From Acidovorax facilis (GTDB lineage Bacteria; Pseudomonadota; Gammaproteobacteria; Burkholderiales; Burkholderiaceae_C): 35,668 bases of DNA. The notes under the pieces are model-generated. The model searched no databases and had not been told where the DNA came from. It saw only the letters and a list, made by a program, of their open reading frames with translations. Made by a program: the position numbers and the translations under genes. This document shows positions 1 to 8,863 of this stretch, in pieces. The stretch is taken from NCBI RefSeq assembly GCF_023913775.1, contig NZ_JAMXAX010000052.1, positions 1-35,668 of the forward strand, in the 5' to 3' direction. Numbering within the stretch: the stretch's first letter is position 1; the number at the start of each line of letters is the position of its first letter.

Positions 1-272
1 CGCGCGGGGCGTGTGATCAATGCAATCTTGGGTTACCAATTTGTAGCACCGCCCCCGCGCCACGTCTGTAGGAAGGGGCCGTGCAGGGCCGCGCGAGGCC
101 TGCCGCCGGTAAAGCAGTGCTACGAAATGTGGCTTTCTTCATGAAAATGCAACCGTGCGGTGTCTCGCAAGAGGCCGGTTGGGGCGGTGGGCTGGCCATA
201 ATTTCTGCTCGCCGGGCGCCAGGGAGGCTGCGCCAGGTGGTGCCCCTCCAGCCTTCCCCGAAAGCCCACGAC

Positions 273-3200
273 ATGTCCCACAAGAAGCATTGCCTGCCCG
301 CGCTCACGGCGCTGGCCACGTTGACCGCCCTGGCCTGGCCGCTGCTGGCCCAGGCCGCTGTGCCCGCAGGTGCTGCCGCCGAGATCGTCAGCCTGCAGGG
401 CACGGGCGACCAGCGTGCCGCCGCTGCAGCCGACTGGCAGCCCGCTCGCCCGGCCCAGGCCCTGGCCACGGGCGATTTCGTGCGCACCCGGCAAGCCGCG
501 CGGATGGCCCTGCTGTTTGCCGACGACACCCAGCTGCGCCTGCACCAGAACACGGTGCTGCAGGTCAAGGGCGTGGCCACACCCGCCCAGCCGGTGACCA
601 CGCTGTTGCTCAACGCGGGCCGGGCCTGGACGCAGACGCGCCGCGCCGATGGCTCGCGGCTGAACCTGGAAACCCCGGCCGCCACGGCGGCGATCCGGGG
701 CACCGACTGGGACATCAGCGTGGAGGACGACGGCCGTACCTTGCTGACCGTGCTGTCGGGCACGGTGGAGTTCTCCAATGCGCAGGGGCAGGTGTCGGTG
801 GGCGCCAACGAGGCTGCCTATGCCGAGGTGGGCAAGGCCCCGGTCAAGCTGGTGCTGAGCCAGCCGCGCGACCGCATCCAGTGGGTGAACGCCCTGCGCG
901 CCGACCCGCTGCCGCACCTTTCTGCTGAACCCGTGCCCGAAGCGCTTGCCCCGGTGCGCGCCGCGCTGGTGGCCCGCGATCTGCCCGCCGCGCGTGCCGC
1001 GCTGGCGCAGGCGAAAGCAAACGGCAGCGCACCCGCACCCTGGGTGGCCGTGATGGAGACTGCCATCGCACTGCAGGCGGGCGATGTCCTCGCTGCACGC
1101 GAACAGCTGGCCCGCCAGACGGCCACACCGGCTGCCCCGTTGCCGGTCTGGCTCATGCAGTCGGACGTGTTGCTCATGGAAGGCGACGCCGCCGCCGCGG
1201 CCACCACGCTGCGCACCGCCCTGCAGCGCTGGCCCGCGCACCCGGCCCTGGTGGCCCAGCTGGCCCGGGTGCAACTGCTGAGCGACCGCGTGGACGAGGC
1301 CACCGCCACGCTGGCCCCGGCACAGGGCACGGCGCATGCAGAGCTTGCGATGGTGCGGGCTGAATTGGCCCGCCGCCGGGGAGATGCCCCCGGCACGCTG
1401 AGTGCGTACACCGAGGCCACGCAGCTCGCGCCGCAAGACGCCCGGGGCTGGCAGGGCCTGGGCAGTGCCCACACCGAACGCGAAGACGCCCGCCCCGCCC
1501 GCGCCAATCTGCAGCAGGCGCTGGCGCTGTCGCCCCAAAGTCCCGGCGCCTGGGGCGAACTGGGCACGCTGGAAACCTTCACCAACCAGTTCACCGAGGC
1601 GGGCCAGGCCTTTGCCACCGCTTTGGGCGACAACCCGGCGGACTACGTGGCACTCACCGGCCAGGGGCTGCTGCACCTCAAGCAGGGCGACCCTCAGGCC
1701 GCGCTGGATGCCTTTTTGCGCGCGGGCGTTATGGAGCCCCGCTACGCCCGCGCCAAAACCTGGACGGCCGTGGCGTACTACCAGCTCGGCCGCCACCAGG
1801 ACGCACTGGCCACGCTGCGCCAGGCCAGCAGCCTGGACGACAAGGACCCCGTGCCCTACATGCTGCTGGCACAGATCCACACCGACCTGTTCCAGCCCGG
1901 CGAAGCGGTGGAGGCTGCGCGCGCAGCGGTGCAACGCATGCCCTACCTCAAGTCGCTCAACCAGGTCGCCAACGACCAGAAAGGCAGCGCCAACCTGGGT
2001 GCCTCCATGGCCTTCTTTGGCATGGAAGACTGGGCGCTGGAACTGGCGCAGCAGAGCTTCTATCCGTACTGGGGCGGAAGCCACCTGTTCTTGGCAGACC
2101 GGTATGCGGGCGAGTTCAACAAGAACTCGGCGCTGTTCCAGGGTTTCCTCACAGACCCGATGGCGTTTGGGGCGAGCCAGCGGTATTCGTCGCTGCTGCA
2201 GCAACCCGGGGCGCATGGGGCGGTGGGGGTGACGCTGGACAAGGAGGATGCACGGTCGCGTGCACCCGCCATCACGCTCAATGGCATGAACAACAGCTAT
2301 GTGCCCACTTCCTGGTTCTTCAAAGCGCAGTCGGTCAGCGTGAGCGAGTTGCCTTTTGATCTGCTGAACAATCAGGCCCCGGCGGTGCGGGGCGGCTATG
2401 GCGATCTGACCGGGCGCGCCGTGACTGCAGGTGTTGGCATGCAGCCCACGGAACGCATCAATCTGTTTGCCTATGGGAACCAGTTCGAGGCCCGCATGCG
2501 GAGCCAGAACCTGCCTGAGACGTCCATTGACAACACGAACAGCCAAGGCGCTTTGGGCCTAGCGTACCGCTGGGGGCCGACGGAGCAGACATGGATCAAG
2601 CTGGGCCGCAGTGTGGAAAACAACGAGTATCTGCGTTACCCCACGGTGTATATCGACCCGCCTTTGGTGACGGTGACAAGCTTCAGCACTGCACCACGCA
2701 AACAGTTGACCGATCTGCAGTTGCGCCACACCCTGGACACGGCACCGGGCAGTCGTTGGAGCCTTGCGCTGGAGCACGTGCGTGAGCGGCAGAACAATGT
2801 GTTGGCAGGCGAAAGCGTGGTGGCGGCCGACATCCCCGGTGTGGGGCTTTACACGGACTATTTGATTGCGTTGGGCTACAACCGGATTGACCGGCGGTAT
2901 ACCGGCCTCACCCTGGCGACCACCCAGCGGTTGGACGCCGCGTTGAACCTGGACGCCGCACTGGGGCTTCAGCAGATTCGCCACCGCGTGGACGGCTTTA
3001 CTCGCTACTACCTCGCGAACCTTGATCTGGTTACCGACGAGGCAGCGCGTCGGGCAGACATGGAACGTGTGGTCACGCCGCGTATCGGCGTTGTCTGGCA
3101 ACCCGCCGCAGGCACGATGGTGCGCATGGCCTACCAAGACTGGCTGCGGCCGCTCAGCGTGTCCACCCTGACCAGCGTGGAAACAGCGGGCATTCCCGTG

Positions 3201-3842
3201 GAAGACCGGCTCGTGGAAGCTGGTGGGCGCCACAAGCGCACCGTGGCGCAACTGGGCATGGAACTGGGCGCCAACACCTTCCTGAGCCTGCGCGCAGACC
3301 ACCTGCGCGTGCGCAACCCCGGCATGGTGGGTGTCGACTTGCGCACGCCGAGCCTGCCTTTCCTGGAGGAGATGCGCAACACCCAGTTGGTCAACCTCTC
3401 CAATACCGACTTGCTGGAAGACTCCCCCAGCTTTGACAGCGGCACGCTCAAGACCCTCGGTGCCGGTGTCAACCACATGTTCAACCGGCGCTGGTCGGGC
3501 TACGCCAAGTACCTCTACCAGGGCAGCGAAAGCCATATCTACGACACGGAAGGGCCGGCAGGGCGCATCCCCTACATTCCGCGCCACACCGCAGTGCTGG
3601 GCGCCACCTGGGTCAGCCCGCAGCGGTTTTATGTCAGCGGCCGTGCGGTGTACCGGTCGGAGCGTTTTGAAGACAAGGAAAACCTCACGCGCATGGCACC
3701 CGGCTGGGGCCTGGACCTGATGGGTTTCTGGGAATCGCAGGACAAACACTGGGTGGTGGGGGTGGCCGCATTGAACCTGTGGGCGCCGAAGTCAGACCGC
3801 AGAAAGACCCGGTATGTTCTGGACGCGCGCTACCGTTTCTGA
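273..3842 (+). CDS. FecR-domain, TPR and outer-membrane beta-barrel protein
   Basis: About 1189 residues from the ATG at 273, chosen because a signal peptide follows at once (basic start, hydrophobic core, cleavage near AQA at residues 26-28). Residues about 65-185 read as a FecR domain (GDFVRTR, LRLHQNTVLQV, ETPAATAAIRGTDWD, VLSGTVEFSN). Residues about 220-620 are Ala/Leu-rich TPR-like helical repeats. From about residue 670 to the end the sequence alternates like an outer-membrane beta barrel with TonB-receptor-like strands and ends in YRF, a terminal aromatic typical of Bam substrates; no plug domain is seen. The next gene begins inside this one, a 29-base overlap, so the two are probably translationally coupled. 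Periplasmic/outer-membrane location is inferred. The ligand is unknown, and sensing or surface assembly are both possible. Domain assignment is firm for FecR and TPR, less so for the barrel. Confidence 0.85.
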   Translation: MSHKKHCLPALTALATLTALAWPLLAQAAVPAGAAAEIVSLQGTGDQRAAAAADWQPARPAQALATGDFVRTRQAARMALLFADDTQLRLHQNTVLQVKGVATPAQPVTTLLLNAGRAWTQTRRADGSRLNLETPAATAAIRGTDWDISVEDDGRTLLTVLSGTVEFSNAQGQVSVGANEAAYAEVGKAPVKLVLSQPRDRIQWVNALRADPLPHLSAEPVPEALAPVRAALVARDLPAARAALAQAKANGSAPAPWVAVMETAIALQAGDVLAAREQLARQTATPAAPLPVWLMQSDVLLMEGDAAAAATTLRTALQRWPAHPALVAQLARVQLLSDRVDEATATLAPAQGTAHAELAMVRAELARRRGDAPGTLSAYTEATQLAPQDARGWQGLGSAHTEREDARPARANLQQALALSPQSPGAWGELGTLETFTNQFTEAGQAFATALGDNPADYVALTGQGLLHLKQGDPQAALDAFLRAGVMEPRYARAKTWTAVAYYQLGRHQDALATLRQASSLDDKDPVPYMLLAQIHTDLFQPGEAVEAARAAVQRMPYLKSLNQVANDQKGSANLGASMAFFGMEDWALELAQQSFYPYWGGSHLFLADRYAGEFNKNSALFQGFLTDPMAFGASQRYSSLLQQPGAHGAVGVTLDKEDARSRAPAITLNGMNNSYVPTSWFFKAQSVSVSELPFDLLNNQAPAVRGGYGDLTGRAVTAGVGMQPTERINLFAYGNQFEARMRSQNLPETSIDNTNSQGALGLAYRWGPTEQTWIKLGRSVENNEYLRYPTVYIDPPLVTVTSFSTAPRKQLTDLQLRHTLDTAPGSRWSLALEHVRERQNNVLAGESVVAADIPGVGLYTDYLIALGYNRIDRRYTGLTLATTQRLDAALNLDAALGLQQIRHRVDGFTRYYLANLDLVTDEAARRADMERVVTPRIGVVWQPAAGTMVRMAYQDWLRPLSVSTLTSVETAGIPVEDRLVEAGGRHKRTVAQLGMELGANTFLSLRADHLRVRNPGMVGVDLRTPSLPFLEEMRNTQLVNLSNTDLLEDSPSFDSGTLKTLGAGVNHMFNRRWSGYAKYLYQGSESHIYDTEGPAGRIPYIPRHTAVLGATWVSPQRFYVSGRAVYRSERFEDKENLTRMAPGWGLDLMGFWESQDKHWVVGVAALNLWAPKSDRRKTRYVLDARYRF

Positions 3843-5823
3843 TTCCGCATCGCCAGCGGTCCGGCGCCAGCAACAGGTCTACGCGCTGGCAGCCTGCGCG
3901 CTGGCGCTGCTGCTGGTGGGTGCGGCCACGTTCAGCCGCACCTGGCACGCGCTGGAGTTCAAGACCTTCGACGTGCTCACGGCCTGGACTGCGCCGCAGC
4001 GCACGGCGCTGCCCGTGGTGATCCTGGCGATTGACGAACCCACGTTTCAAGAGCTGCAACACACCTGGCCCTTCCCGCGCAGCGTGCATGCAGCGCTTTT
4101 GCAGCGTTTGCACGATGAGGGTGCCGCCGCCGTGGGCCTGGACATCGTGTTCGCCGACCCATCAACCGAAGCCGAAGATGCCGCGCTGGCGCAGGCCATC
4201 GCAGAGACCGGCCCCGTGGTGCTGGCCGCCACCCGTGAAAAGATCGACAGCAGCAACGCTGCGCTGTGGCTGGACGTGATGCCACTGCAGCGGTTTCTGG
4301 ACGCCGGAGCCGATGCGGGCGATGCCGGGGTGGAGCCCGACGATGACTTTGTGGTGCGCCGTGTGCCCGTGGCGCGCGAGGGTTTTGCCCTGCGGCTGGC
4401 CCAGCGCGCGGCCGAGGCGAGCGGCAAGCTGCCGGTGCTGCGCCACTTCGACTGGATCGGCTACCGGGGCCCTCGCGGCACGTTTGACACGCGCTCGTAC
4501 TACCAGGCGCTGGAGCCGGGCCTGCTGCCAGCGGGCTTCTTCAAGAACAAGATCGTGCTGGTGGGGCGCTCGGCGCGCACCGCGACCGAGTTGTCGCGGT
4601 CGCAGGCCGACCTGTTCAATTCACCGTTTGGCACCGCAGGGGGCGAGCGCCTGTTTCCCGGCGTGGAACTGCAGGCCACGCTGGTGGACAACTACCTCAC
4701 CGGCGGCGGGCTGCGCAGCGTGCCCGAAGGCTGGACGCTGGCCCTCGTAGCGCTGCTGGTCCCCTTGCTGCTATGGGGCAACCGCAGGCTGCACCCGGCG
4801 GGCGCCGCAGCGCTGGCGGCGGCGCTGGTGGCGGCGATAGCGGGGGCCTCGTGGTGGCTGTTCGGGCGCTTTCAGCTGTGGTGGCCGCCCTTGCTGCCTG
4901 CGGCGGCGGCATTGGCGGTCTACGGCGCAGCGGCGCTGGCGGGTTATGCCTTTGTGCGCCGGCGCGCGCGCCAGACGCGGGCGATGTTTGCGCAGTATGT
5001 GCCGCCCGCCGTGGTCTCGCGCCTCATTGCGCAGCCCGAGCTGATGCGCCTGGGCGGCGAGGCGCGCGAGGTCACGCTCATGTTCACCGACCTTGCCAAC
5101 TTCACCACGCTATCGGAGCAGCTGAGTGCCGAGCAGACGGTGGAAGTGCTCACCGCGTATTTCAACGCCATGACGCCCATCGTGCACGCCACGGGTGGCA
5201 CGGTGGACAAGTTCATCGGCGACGCGGTGATGGCCTTTTGGGGGGCGCCGCTCGACGACCCGCAGCACGCCGAGCACGCGGTGACTGCGGCCATCTCCAT
5301 GCAGCAGGCCATGCAGGTGCTGGTGGCCGACCTGCGTGCGCGGGGCCTGCCGCCCATCCACATGCGCATTGGCCTGCACACGGGGCGGGTGGTGGTGGGC
5401 AACGTGGGGTCGGAGCAGCGCTTTTCGTACACCGCGATTGGCGATGCGGTGAACCTGGCCGCACGGCTGGAGGGCGCCAACAAGGCCTTTGGCACTGGCA
5501 TCCTGCTCTCTGCCGCCACCGCCGCGCAGTTGCCTTCCTCGGTGGCTCTGCGCGCGCTCGATGATGTGGTCGTGAAGGGAAAAACCGAGCCCGTGCGTGT
5601 GTTTACACCGTGTGACGATGCCGCTGTGCGGGATGCCAGCCTGGCCGCGCTCAATGCCTTCCACGCGCGCGATTGGGACGGTGCCAGCGGCTATCTGGCG
5701 CAGGTGCTGGCACGCGTGCCTGGGGATGCGGCGGCGCTGCGCCTGCAGCAGCGCGTGGCAGAGGCGCGCGCCTTGCCCGTTGGCAGCGACTGGTCGCCCG
5801 CCGTGGCGCTGGACAAGTTGTAG
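3814..5823 (+). CDS. CHASE2-domain class III adenylate cyclase
   Basis: 669 residues. An N-terminal membrane segment (about 23-40) leads into a CHASE2 extracytoplasmic domain (about 45-300; VVILAIDEPTF, GLDIVFADP, NKIVLVGRSA, FPGVELQATLVDNYL). Three more membrane helices follow (about 307-380), then a cytoplasmic class III cyclase domain (about 415-595). Metal-binding aspartates D426 (FTDLANFT) and D470 (FIGDAVMAFWG), purine-recognising K466, T540 and the transition-state pair N547/R551 (NLAARLE) are all present, so it should be active and make cAMP from ATP. A TPR-like tail occupies 605-655. The start lies inside the upstream FecR-barrel gene (29-base overlap); no other methionine is available near the N-terminus. 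Partnership with that gene in cross-envelope signalling is inferred, not shown. The stop codon abuts a palindromic repeat. Confidence 0.93.
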   Translation: MFWTRATVSDSASPAVRRQQQVYALAACALALLLVGAATFSRTWHALEFKTFDVLTAWTAPQRTALPVVILAIDEPTFQELQHTWPFPRSVHAALLQRLHDEGAAAVGLDIVFADPSTEAEDAALAQAIAETGPVVLAATREKIDSSNAALWLDVMPLQRFLDAGADAGDAGVEPDDDFVVRRVPVAREGFALRLAQRAAEASGKLPVLRHFDWIGYRGPRGTFDTRSYYQALEPGLLPAGFFKNKIVLVGRSARTATELSRSQADLFNSPFGTAGGERLFPGVELQATLVDNYLTGGGLRSVPEGWTLALVALLVPLLLWGNRRLHPAGAAALAAALVAAIAGASWWLFGRFQLWWPPLLPAAAALAVYGAAALAGYAFVRRRARQTRAMFAQYVPPAVVSRLIAQPELMRLGGEAREVTLMFTDLANFTTLSEQLSAEQTVEVLTAYFNAMTPIVHATGGTVDKFIGDAVMAFWGAPLDDPQHAEHAVTAAISMQQAMQVLVADLRARGLPPIHMRIGLHTGRVVVGNVGSEQRFSYTAIGDAVNLAARLEGANKAFGTGILLSAATAAQLPSSVALRALDDVVVKGKTEPVRVFTPCDDAAVRDASLAALNAFHARDWDGASGYLAQVLARVPGDAAALRLQQRVAEARALPVGSDWSPAVALDKL

Positions 5824-5826
5824 GAG

Positions 5827-6012
5827 CCTGTTCAAGGTCTTTTCGGGGTCGCACAAGGCACTTGCCCGAAGGGTTGGAGTGAAATCGGGCCGATGAACTC
5901 GGAGCTTTGGCGCCCCGGCTGCTTGCATGGGCACGAGCCCATGCGGCGCATCCGAAGCTTCCACTCATCCCGATGGCACTCCAATGCGATCCCCGAAAAG
6001 ACCTTGAACAGG
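5827..6012. repeat. 186-bp MITE-like imperfect palindrome
   Basis: The ends are perfect 22-bp inverted repeats: CCTGTTCAAGGTCTTTTCGG plus GG at 5827-5848, and its complement at 5991-6012. The arms continue with mismatches (TTGGAGTGAAATCGGG on the left against TTGGAGTGCCATCGGG on the complementary right arm), and the centre is a GCATGGGC/GCCCATGC hairpin at 5925-5932 and 5937-5944. No transposase or convincing reading frame lies inside. TAGGA occurs just outside both ends (5821-5825 and 6017-6021) and could be a target duplication, but its spacing to the two termini differs. The element sits directly after the cyclase stop and could also terminate transcription. Confidence 0.7.
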
Positions 6013-6102
6013 TTTTTAGGATGTTTTGACATGTGTTTACCGGGGTCAAGGCCTGCGGTGCCATCATGGACCCCTGAGCAACGTCATCTGAAAGGAACTC
6101 TG

Positions 6103-6453
6103 ATGCAAGTACAAGTCAACACCGACGACCACATCCACGGCGGCGAGTCGCTCGCGCAATGGATCACGGACGAGTCCAAGAGCCGCCTCACGCGCTTTCA
6201 GGACCACATCACGCGGCTGGAGGTGTTTCTGTCAGATCTGGATGCGGGCAAGTCCGGCGCCAATGACAAACGCTGCCGCATCGAGGCCCGCGTGACCGGC
6301 CGCCAGCCGGTCACTGTGACCGACGAAGCCGACAAGATGGCCAACGCCTTCATCGGCGCTGTGGACAAACTGGCCCGCGCGCTCGACACCGACCTGGGCC
6401 GCGTCAAAGACCGGCACGGCCGCGACACGATCCGCACGGCCGTGGAAGAGTGA
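6103..6453 (+). CDS. HPF/RaiA-family ribosome-associated factor
   Basis: 116 residues. The ATG at 6103 follows a good ribosome binding site (AAAGGAAC at 6091-6098). The fold signature is that of the S30AE/HPF domain: an N-terminal strand MQVQVNTDD, a helix with ESLAQWITDES, a strand LTRFQDHITRLEVFLSD, then CRIEARVTGRQPVTVTDEAD and a C-terminal helix of the KMANAFIGAVDKLARALDTD type. Members of this family bind the small ribosomal subunit and silence or dimerise ribosomes in stress. The length suits a short HPF/RaiA-like protein without the long C-terminal dimerisation domain. It stands alone, between a palindromic element upstream and a hairpin terminator downstream. The exact subtype cannot be fixed from sequence alone. 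Confidence 0.85.
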   Translation: MQVQVNTDDHIHGGESLAQWITDESKSRLTRFQDHITRLEVFLSDLDAGKSGANDKRCRIEARVTGRQPVTVTDEADKMANAFIGAVDKLARALDTDLGRVKDRHGRDTIRTAVEE

Positions 6454-6470
6454 GTTTTGAGTGAAATTGG

Positions 6471-6501
6471 CTGCTAGCGCTTGATAGATAAGCGCTAGCA
6501 G
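6471..6501. terminator. Dispersed CTGCTAGCGCTT palindrome, copy 1
   Basis: A perfect 12-bp stem (CTGCTAGCGCTT at 6471-6482, AAGCGCTAGCAG at 6490-6501) with a 7-base loop lies 17 bases after the HPF gene, between convergent HPF and vanB. It is the first of three near-identical hairpins (others at 18518-18542 and 22870-22900). Each lies immediately after a coding region, so a role as terminator or mRNA-stabilising structure is likely; there is no long T-tract. Confidence 0.7.
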
Positions 6502-6539
6502 CTATCAATTCAGGAGTTTTCAGCCAAACCCTCGCGAGC

Positions 6540-6630
6540 CCCACGCGGGGGACGCCTGGCAAGGGCCGCCCCGCAGCGAGGGCGTCGTCCCCCTTCAGGG
6601 GGAAGGCGCCGCAGGCGACTCAGGGGGTGT
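6540..6630. repeat. CCCCCTGAG-type GC-rich intergenic repeat, copy 1
   Basis: A GC-rich stretch after the end of vanB (minus strand), with nested hairpins such as CCCCC-TTCA-GGGGG at 6589-6602 and GGCGCC near 6605-6610, ending in CTCAGGGGG. The same core recurs at 14871-14938 and 29250-29372, each time at the 3' end of a minus-strand gene. It probably works as a terminator for vanAB, read on the minus strand. Confidence 0.6.
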
Positions 6631-6636
6631 TCAACT

Positions 6637-7602
6637 TCACAAATCCAACACGAGCAGCTTGCTGCGCGCGCGCGAGCAGCAGGGCATGAACTGCTCGTTG
6701 GCTGCCTTTTCTTCGTCCGTCAGGTACATGTCGCGGTGGTCCACCTCGCCCTCCAGCACGCGCGTGAGGCAGGTGCCACACACGCCCTGCTCGCACGAGG
6801 TCAGGATGTCGATGCCCTCCTTGCGCAGGGCTTCCACCACCGACACGTCGGGCGCAATCGCGTAGACCTTGCCCGTGCTGGCAATGCGCACGTCAAAGCC
6901 CTGATCGCCCGAGGTGTCCTGCGCAGGGGCGCCAAAGTATTCGAGGTGGATGTGGTCTTGCGCCCAGCCCAGGGCCTTGGCACTGTTCACCACATGGTCG
7001 ATGAAGCCTGCCGGTCCACATACATACAGGCGCTTGTCGGGCCCGGGCGCGGCCAGCACGGCGGCAATGTCCAGCTTCTGTTCGGCCGGGCCCGCATCGA
7101 AATGGAAATGCACACGCGGTGCCATGGCCGATGCGGCAATTTCGGCAGCAAACGCCGTGCGTTCGGCAGAGCGCGTGCAGTAGTGCAGCGCAAAGTCGGC
7201 GCCCGTGCGCGCCAGCCGGTCGGCCATGCACAGCAGCGGCGTGACGCCAATGCCACCGGCCAGCAGCACCGTGCGCTGCGCGGGGTGTAGCGCAAAGTGG
7301 TTGCGGGGTGTGCTGATGGTGATCACATCGCCCTGGTGCACGCTGTCGTGCATGGCGACCGAGCCGCCACGCGACGCCGGATCGCGCAGCACGGCAATGC
7401 GGTAGCGGTGCGATTCGTGCGAGGCGTTGCACAGCGAATACTGCCGCGTCAAACCTCCGGGCAGATGCACATCGATGTGCGAACCCGCGCTGAACGGGGG
7501 CAGCGCGGCGCCGTCCACGCGCGCCAGCTCGAAGCTGGCAATGCCTTCGGCCTCGGCCTGCTTTTTGACGACGCGGACCTGGATCGTTTCCTGCGCGGTC
7601 AT
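6637..7602 (-). CDS. vanB: Vanillate O-demethylase reductase subunit
   Basis: 321 residues, a class IA ferredoxin-reductase fusion that passes electrons from NADH through a flavin and a 2Fe-2S centre to VanA. Visible motifs: the flavin-binding RQYS at residues 53-56, the nicotinamide-binding GGIGVTPLL near 117, and a C-terminal plant-type 2Fe-2S cluster with C270, C275, C278 and C308 (CEQGVCGTC followed by the distant cysteine in MPCC). This FMN, NAD, 2Fe-2S order is that of phthalate dioxygenase reductase and VanB. Its ATG overlaps the vanA stop by four bases, so the two subunits are translationally coupled. The identity as VanB rather than another oxygenase reductase rests on the partner VanA and on the adjacent VanR-like regulator. 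Confidence 0.93.
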   Translation of the reverse strand: MTAQETIQVRVVKKQAEAEGIASFELARVDGAALPPFSAGSHIDVHLPGGLTRQYSLCNASHESHRYRIAVLRDPASRGGSVAMHDSVHQGDVITISTPRNHFALHPAQRTVLLAGGIGVTPLLCMADRLARTGADFALHYCTRSAERTAFAAEIAASAMAPRVHFHFDAGPAEQKLDIAAVLAAPGPDKRLYVCGPAGFIDHVVNSAKALGWAQDHIHLEYFGAPAQDTSGDQGFDVRIASTGKVYAIAPDVSVVEALRKEGIDILTSCEQGVCGTCLTRVLEGEVDHRDMYLTDEEKAANEQFMPCCSRARSKLLVLDL

Positions 7603-8654
7603 GCGGCCACCGCCGGGGGTGCAGCGGCGGCCTGCTCGGCCGCGATGATGCGGTCCAGGATCTTGCGCGACTGCACGCCGCCTGCGTCGATGTTCAGCAT
7701 GAGCAGCTTGCGGTCGGGGTAACGCAGCAGGTTCTGCTGCTGCTGTTCCAGCATGTCCTGGTCTTCGGCAAAGATGTTGCCCTGGCCCTCGCGGATCTGC
7801 GTGGTGAGCGAGGGGTCTTGCGGCTTGAAGTTGCGCGCCATGCCCCAGAAGTAGTGGATCGAAGTCTCGGTCTCGGGCGTGATGAAGTCCACCACGATGC
7901 TCGATGCCTTCTTGTCCGCCGGCGCGTCATAGCCGCCGTTGCCCGCCAGCGCCACGCCCACCTCGATCAGCACATGGCTGGGTGGTGTGAAGTGGCAGAT
8001 CTGCCAGCGGTCCACCGGCTGGTCGTCGGGCAGGCCGTTCATGCGCAGCGCCATCTTCCAGAAGGGCGGCGCTTCGATGCCTTCCATGAAGCGGCTGGTG
8101 ATCACCTCGTCGCCCTCCACGCGGGTCTTGCAGGGCACCTCGTCGATCTCCTTTTGGCCGATGCTGGTGGAGTGCACGTAGGTCTCGTGCGTCAGGTCCA
8201 TCAGGTTGTCGATCATCAGGCGGTAGTCGCAGGCAATGTGGTACAGCCCGCCGCCGTAAGCCCATTCGGGGTTGTTGGCCCAGGGCAGGTGGTGGATGGT
8301 GGCGGGGTCGGCCTGCGCCGCGTCGCCGGGCCACACCCAGATGAAGCCGTAACGCTCCACCACCGGAAAGCTGCGCGCCTTGGGAAACCCTTGCACGCGC
8401 TGGCCGGGCATGGACACCGACTTGCCCGTGCATTCCACCCTGAGGCCGTGGTAGCCGCATTGCAGGTGGCCTTCGCACACCGTGCCCAGCGACAGTGGTG
8501 CGCCCCGGTGGGGGCAGAAGTCGTCCAGCGCGGCGACCTGGTCGGGCGCGGGGCGGTAGAAGACGATCTTCTCGCCGCAGATGGTGCGGCCCAGGGGCTT
8601 GTCGGCAATCTCGTCAGGGGTGCAGGCTACGTACCAGGCGTTTTTGGGAAACAT
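7599..8654 (-). CDS. vanA: Vanillate O-demethylase oxygenase subunit
   Basis: 351 residues from the ATG at 8652-8654, preceded on its strand by GAGAGAGA; a longer frame extends upstream but lacks family similarity. The opening MFPKNAWYVACTPDEIADKP closely matches my memory of Pseudomonas VanA. The Rieske centre is C47, H49, C66, H69 (CPHRGAPLSLG and CGYHG), and the mononuclear iron site lies in LMDLTHETYVH, with H156 and H161. The enzyme removes the methyl group of vanillate as formaldehyde to give protocatechuate in the cytoplasm, with VanB as electron donor. Protocatechuate is the substrate of the pmd genes further along. Transcription is probably controlled by the divergent vanR through palindromes in the shared upstream region. 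Confidence 0.96.
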   Translation of the reverse strand: MFPKNAWYVACTPDEIADKPLGRTICGEKIVFYRPAPDQVAALDDFCPHRGAPLSLGTVCEGHLQCGYHGLRVECTGKSVSMPGQRVQGFPKARSFPVVERYGFIWVWPGDAAQADPATIHHLPWANNPEWAYGGGLYHIACDYRLMIDNLMDLTHETYVHSTSIGQKEIDEVPCKTRVEGDEVITSRFMEGIEAPPFWKMALRMNGLPDDQPVDRWQICHFTPPSHVLIEVGVALAGNGGYDAPADKKASSIVVDFITPETETSIHYFWGMARNFKPQDPSLTTQIREGQGNIFAEDQDMLEQQQQNLLRYPDRKLLMLNIDAGGVQSRKILDRIIAAEQAAAAPPAVAA

Positions 8655-8757
8655 GCTTGTCTCTCTCCGTGGGGTGGTGGGATGTTGTTGGCCTGGCCCG
8701 CAGGCCGCCTTCAGCGCTTTGGTGTTGTGAAGCGGATTGTGCAAAAAAGGCCATTCG

Positions 8758-8767
8758 ATGTATACAT
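8758..8767. promoter_or_regulatory. Putative VanR operator, vanA-proximal
   Basis: A perfect 10-bp palindrome ATGTATACAT, 104 bases upstream of vanA. The same ten bases recur at 8864-8873, and the similarity extends to ATGTATACATTMAAT-like flanks. GntR/FadR-subfamily regulators bind short palindromes of this sort, so autoregulation and vanillate-responsive repression by VanR are inferred. Confidence 0.6.
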
Positions 8768-8863
8768 TCAATCGTTGAAAATCAGCTATCGCGAATGGGT
8801 ATATCGCATACGCCCTTGTTTTTGAAGCTATTTTTTGAATTTTCTAGTTGATTTGGTTTTTGT

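Noticed and set aside
120-2546. Very long open frame on the minus strand opposite the FecR-TPR gene
   Set aside because: High-GC coding DNA gives long antisense frames. The plus strand has a signal peptide, FecR and TPR motifs; the minus strand shows no recognisable domain.
6026-6054. Sigma-70 promoter with TTGACA at 6026-6031 before the HPF gene
   Set aside because: No acceptable -10 hexamer lies at the right distance, so it was not annotated.
5893-6102. N-terminal extension of the HPF/RaiA protein into the palindromic element
   Set aside because: The frame is open, but the family similarity begins at the ATG at 6103, which has its own good ribosome site.
8655-8771. N-terminal extension of VanA
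   Set aside because: The in-frame upstream codons lack similarity to VanA, and the canonical start MFPKNAWYV at 8654 has a purine-rich site before it. The extension would also cover the putative operator.
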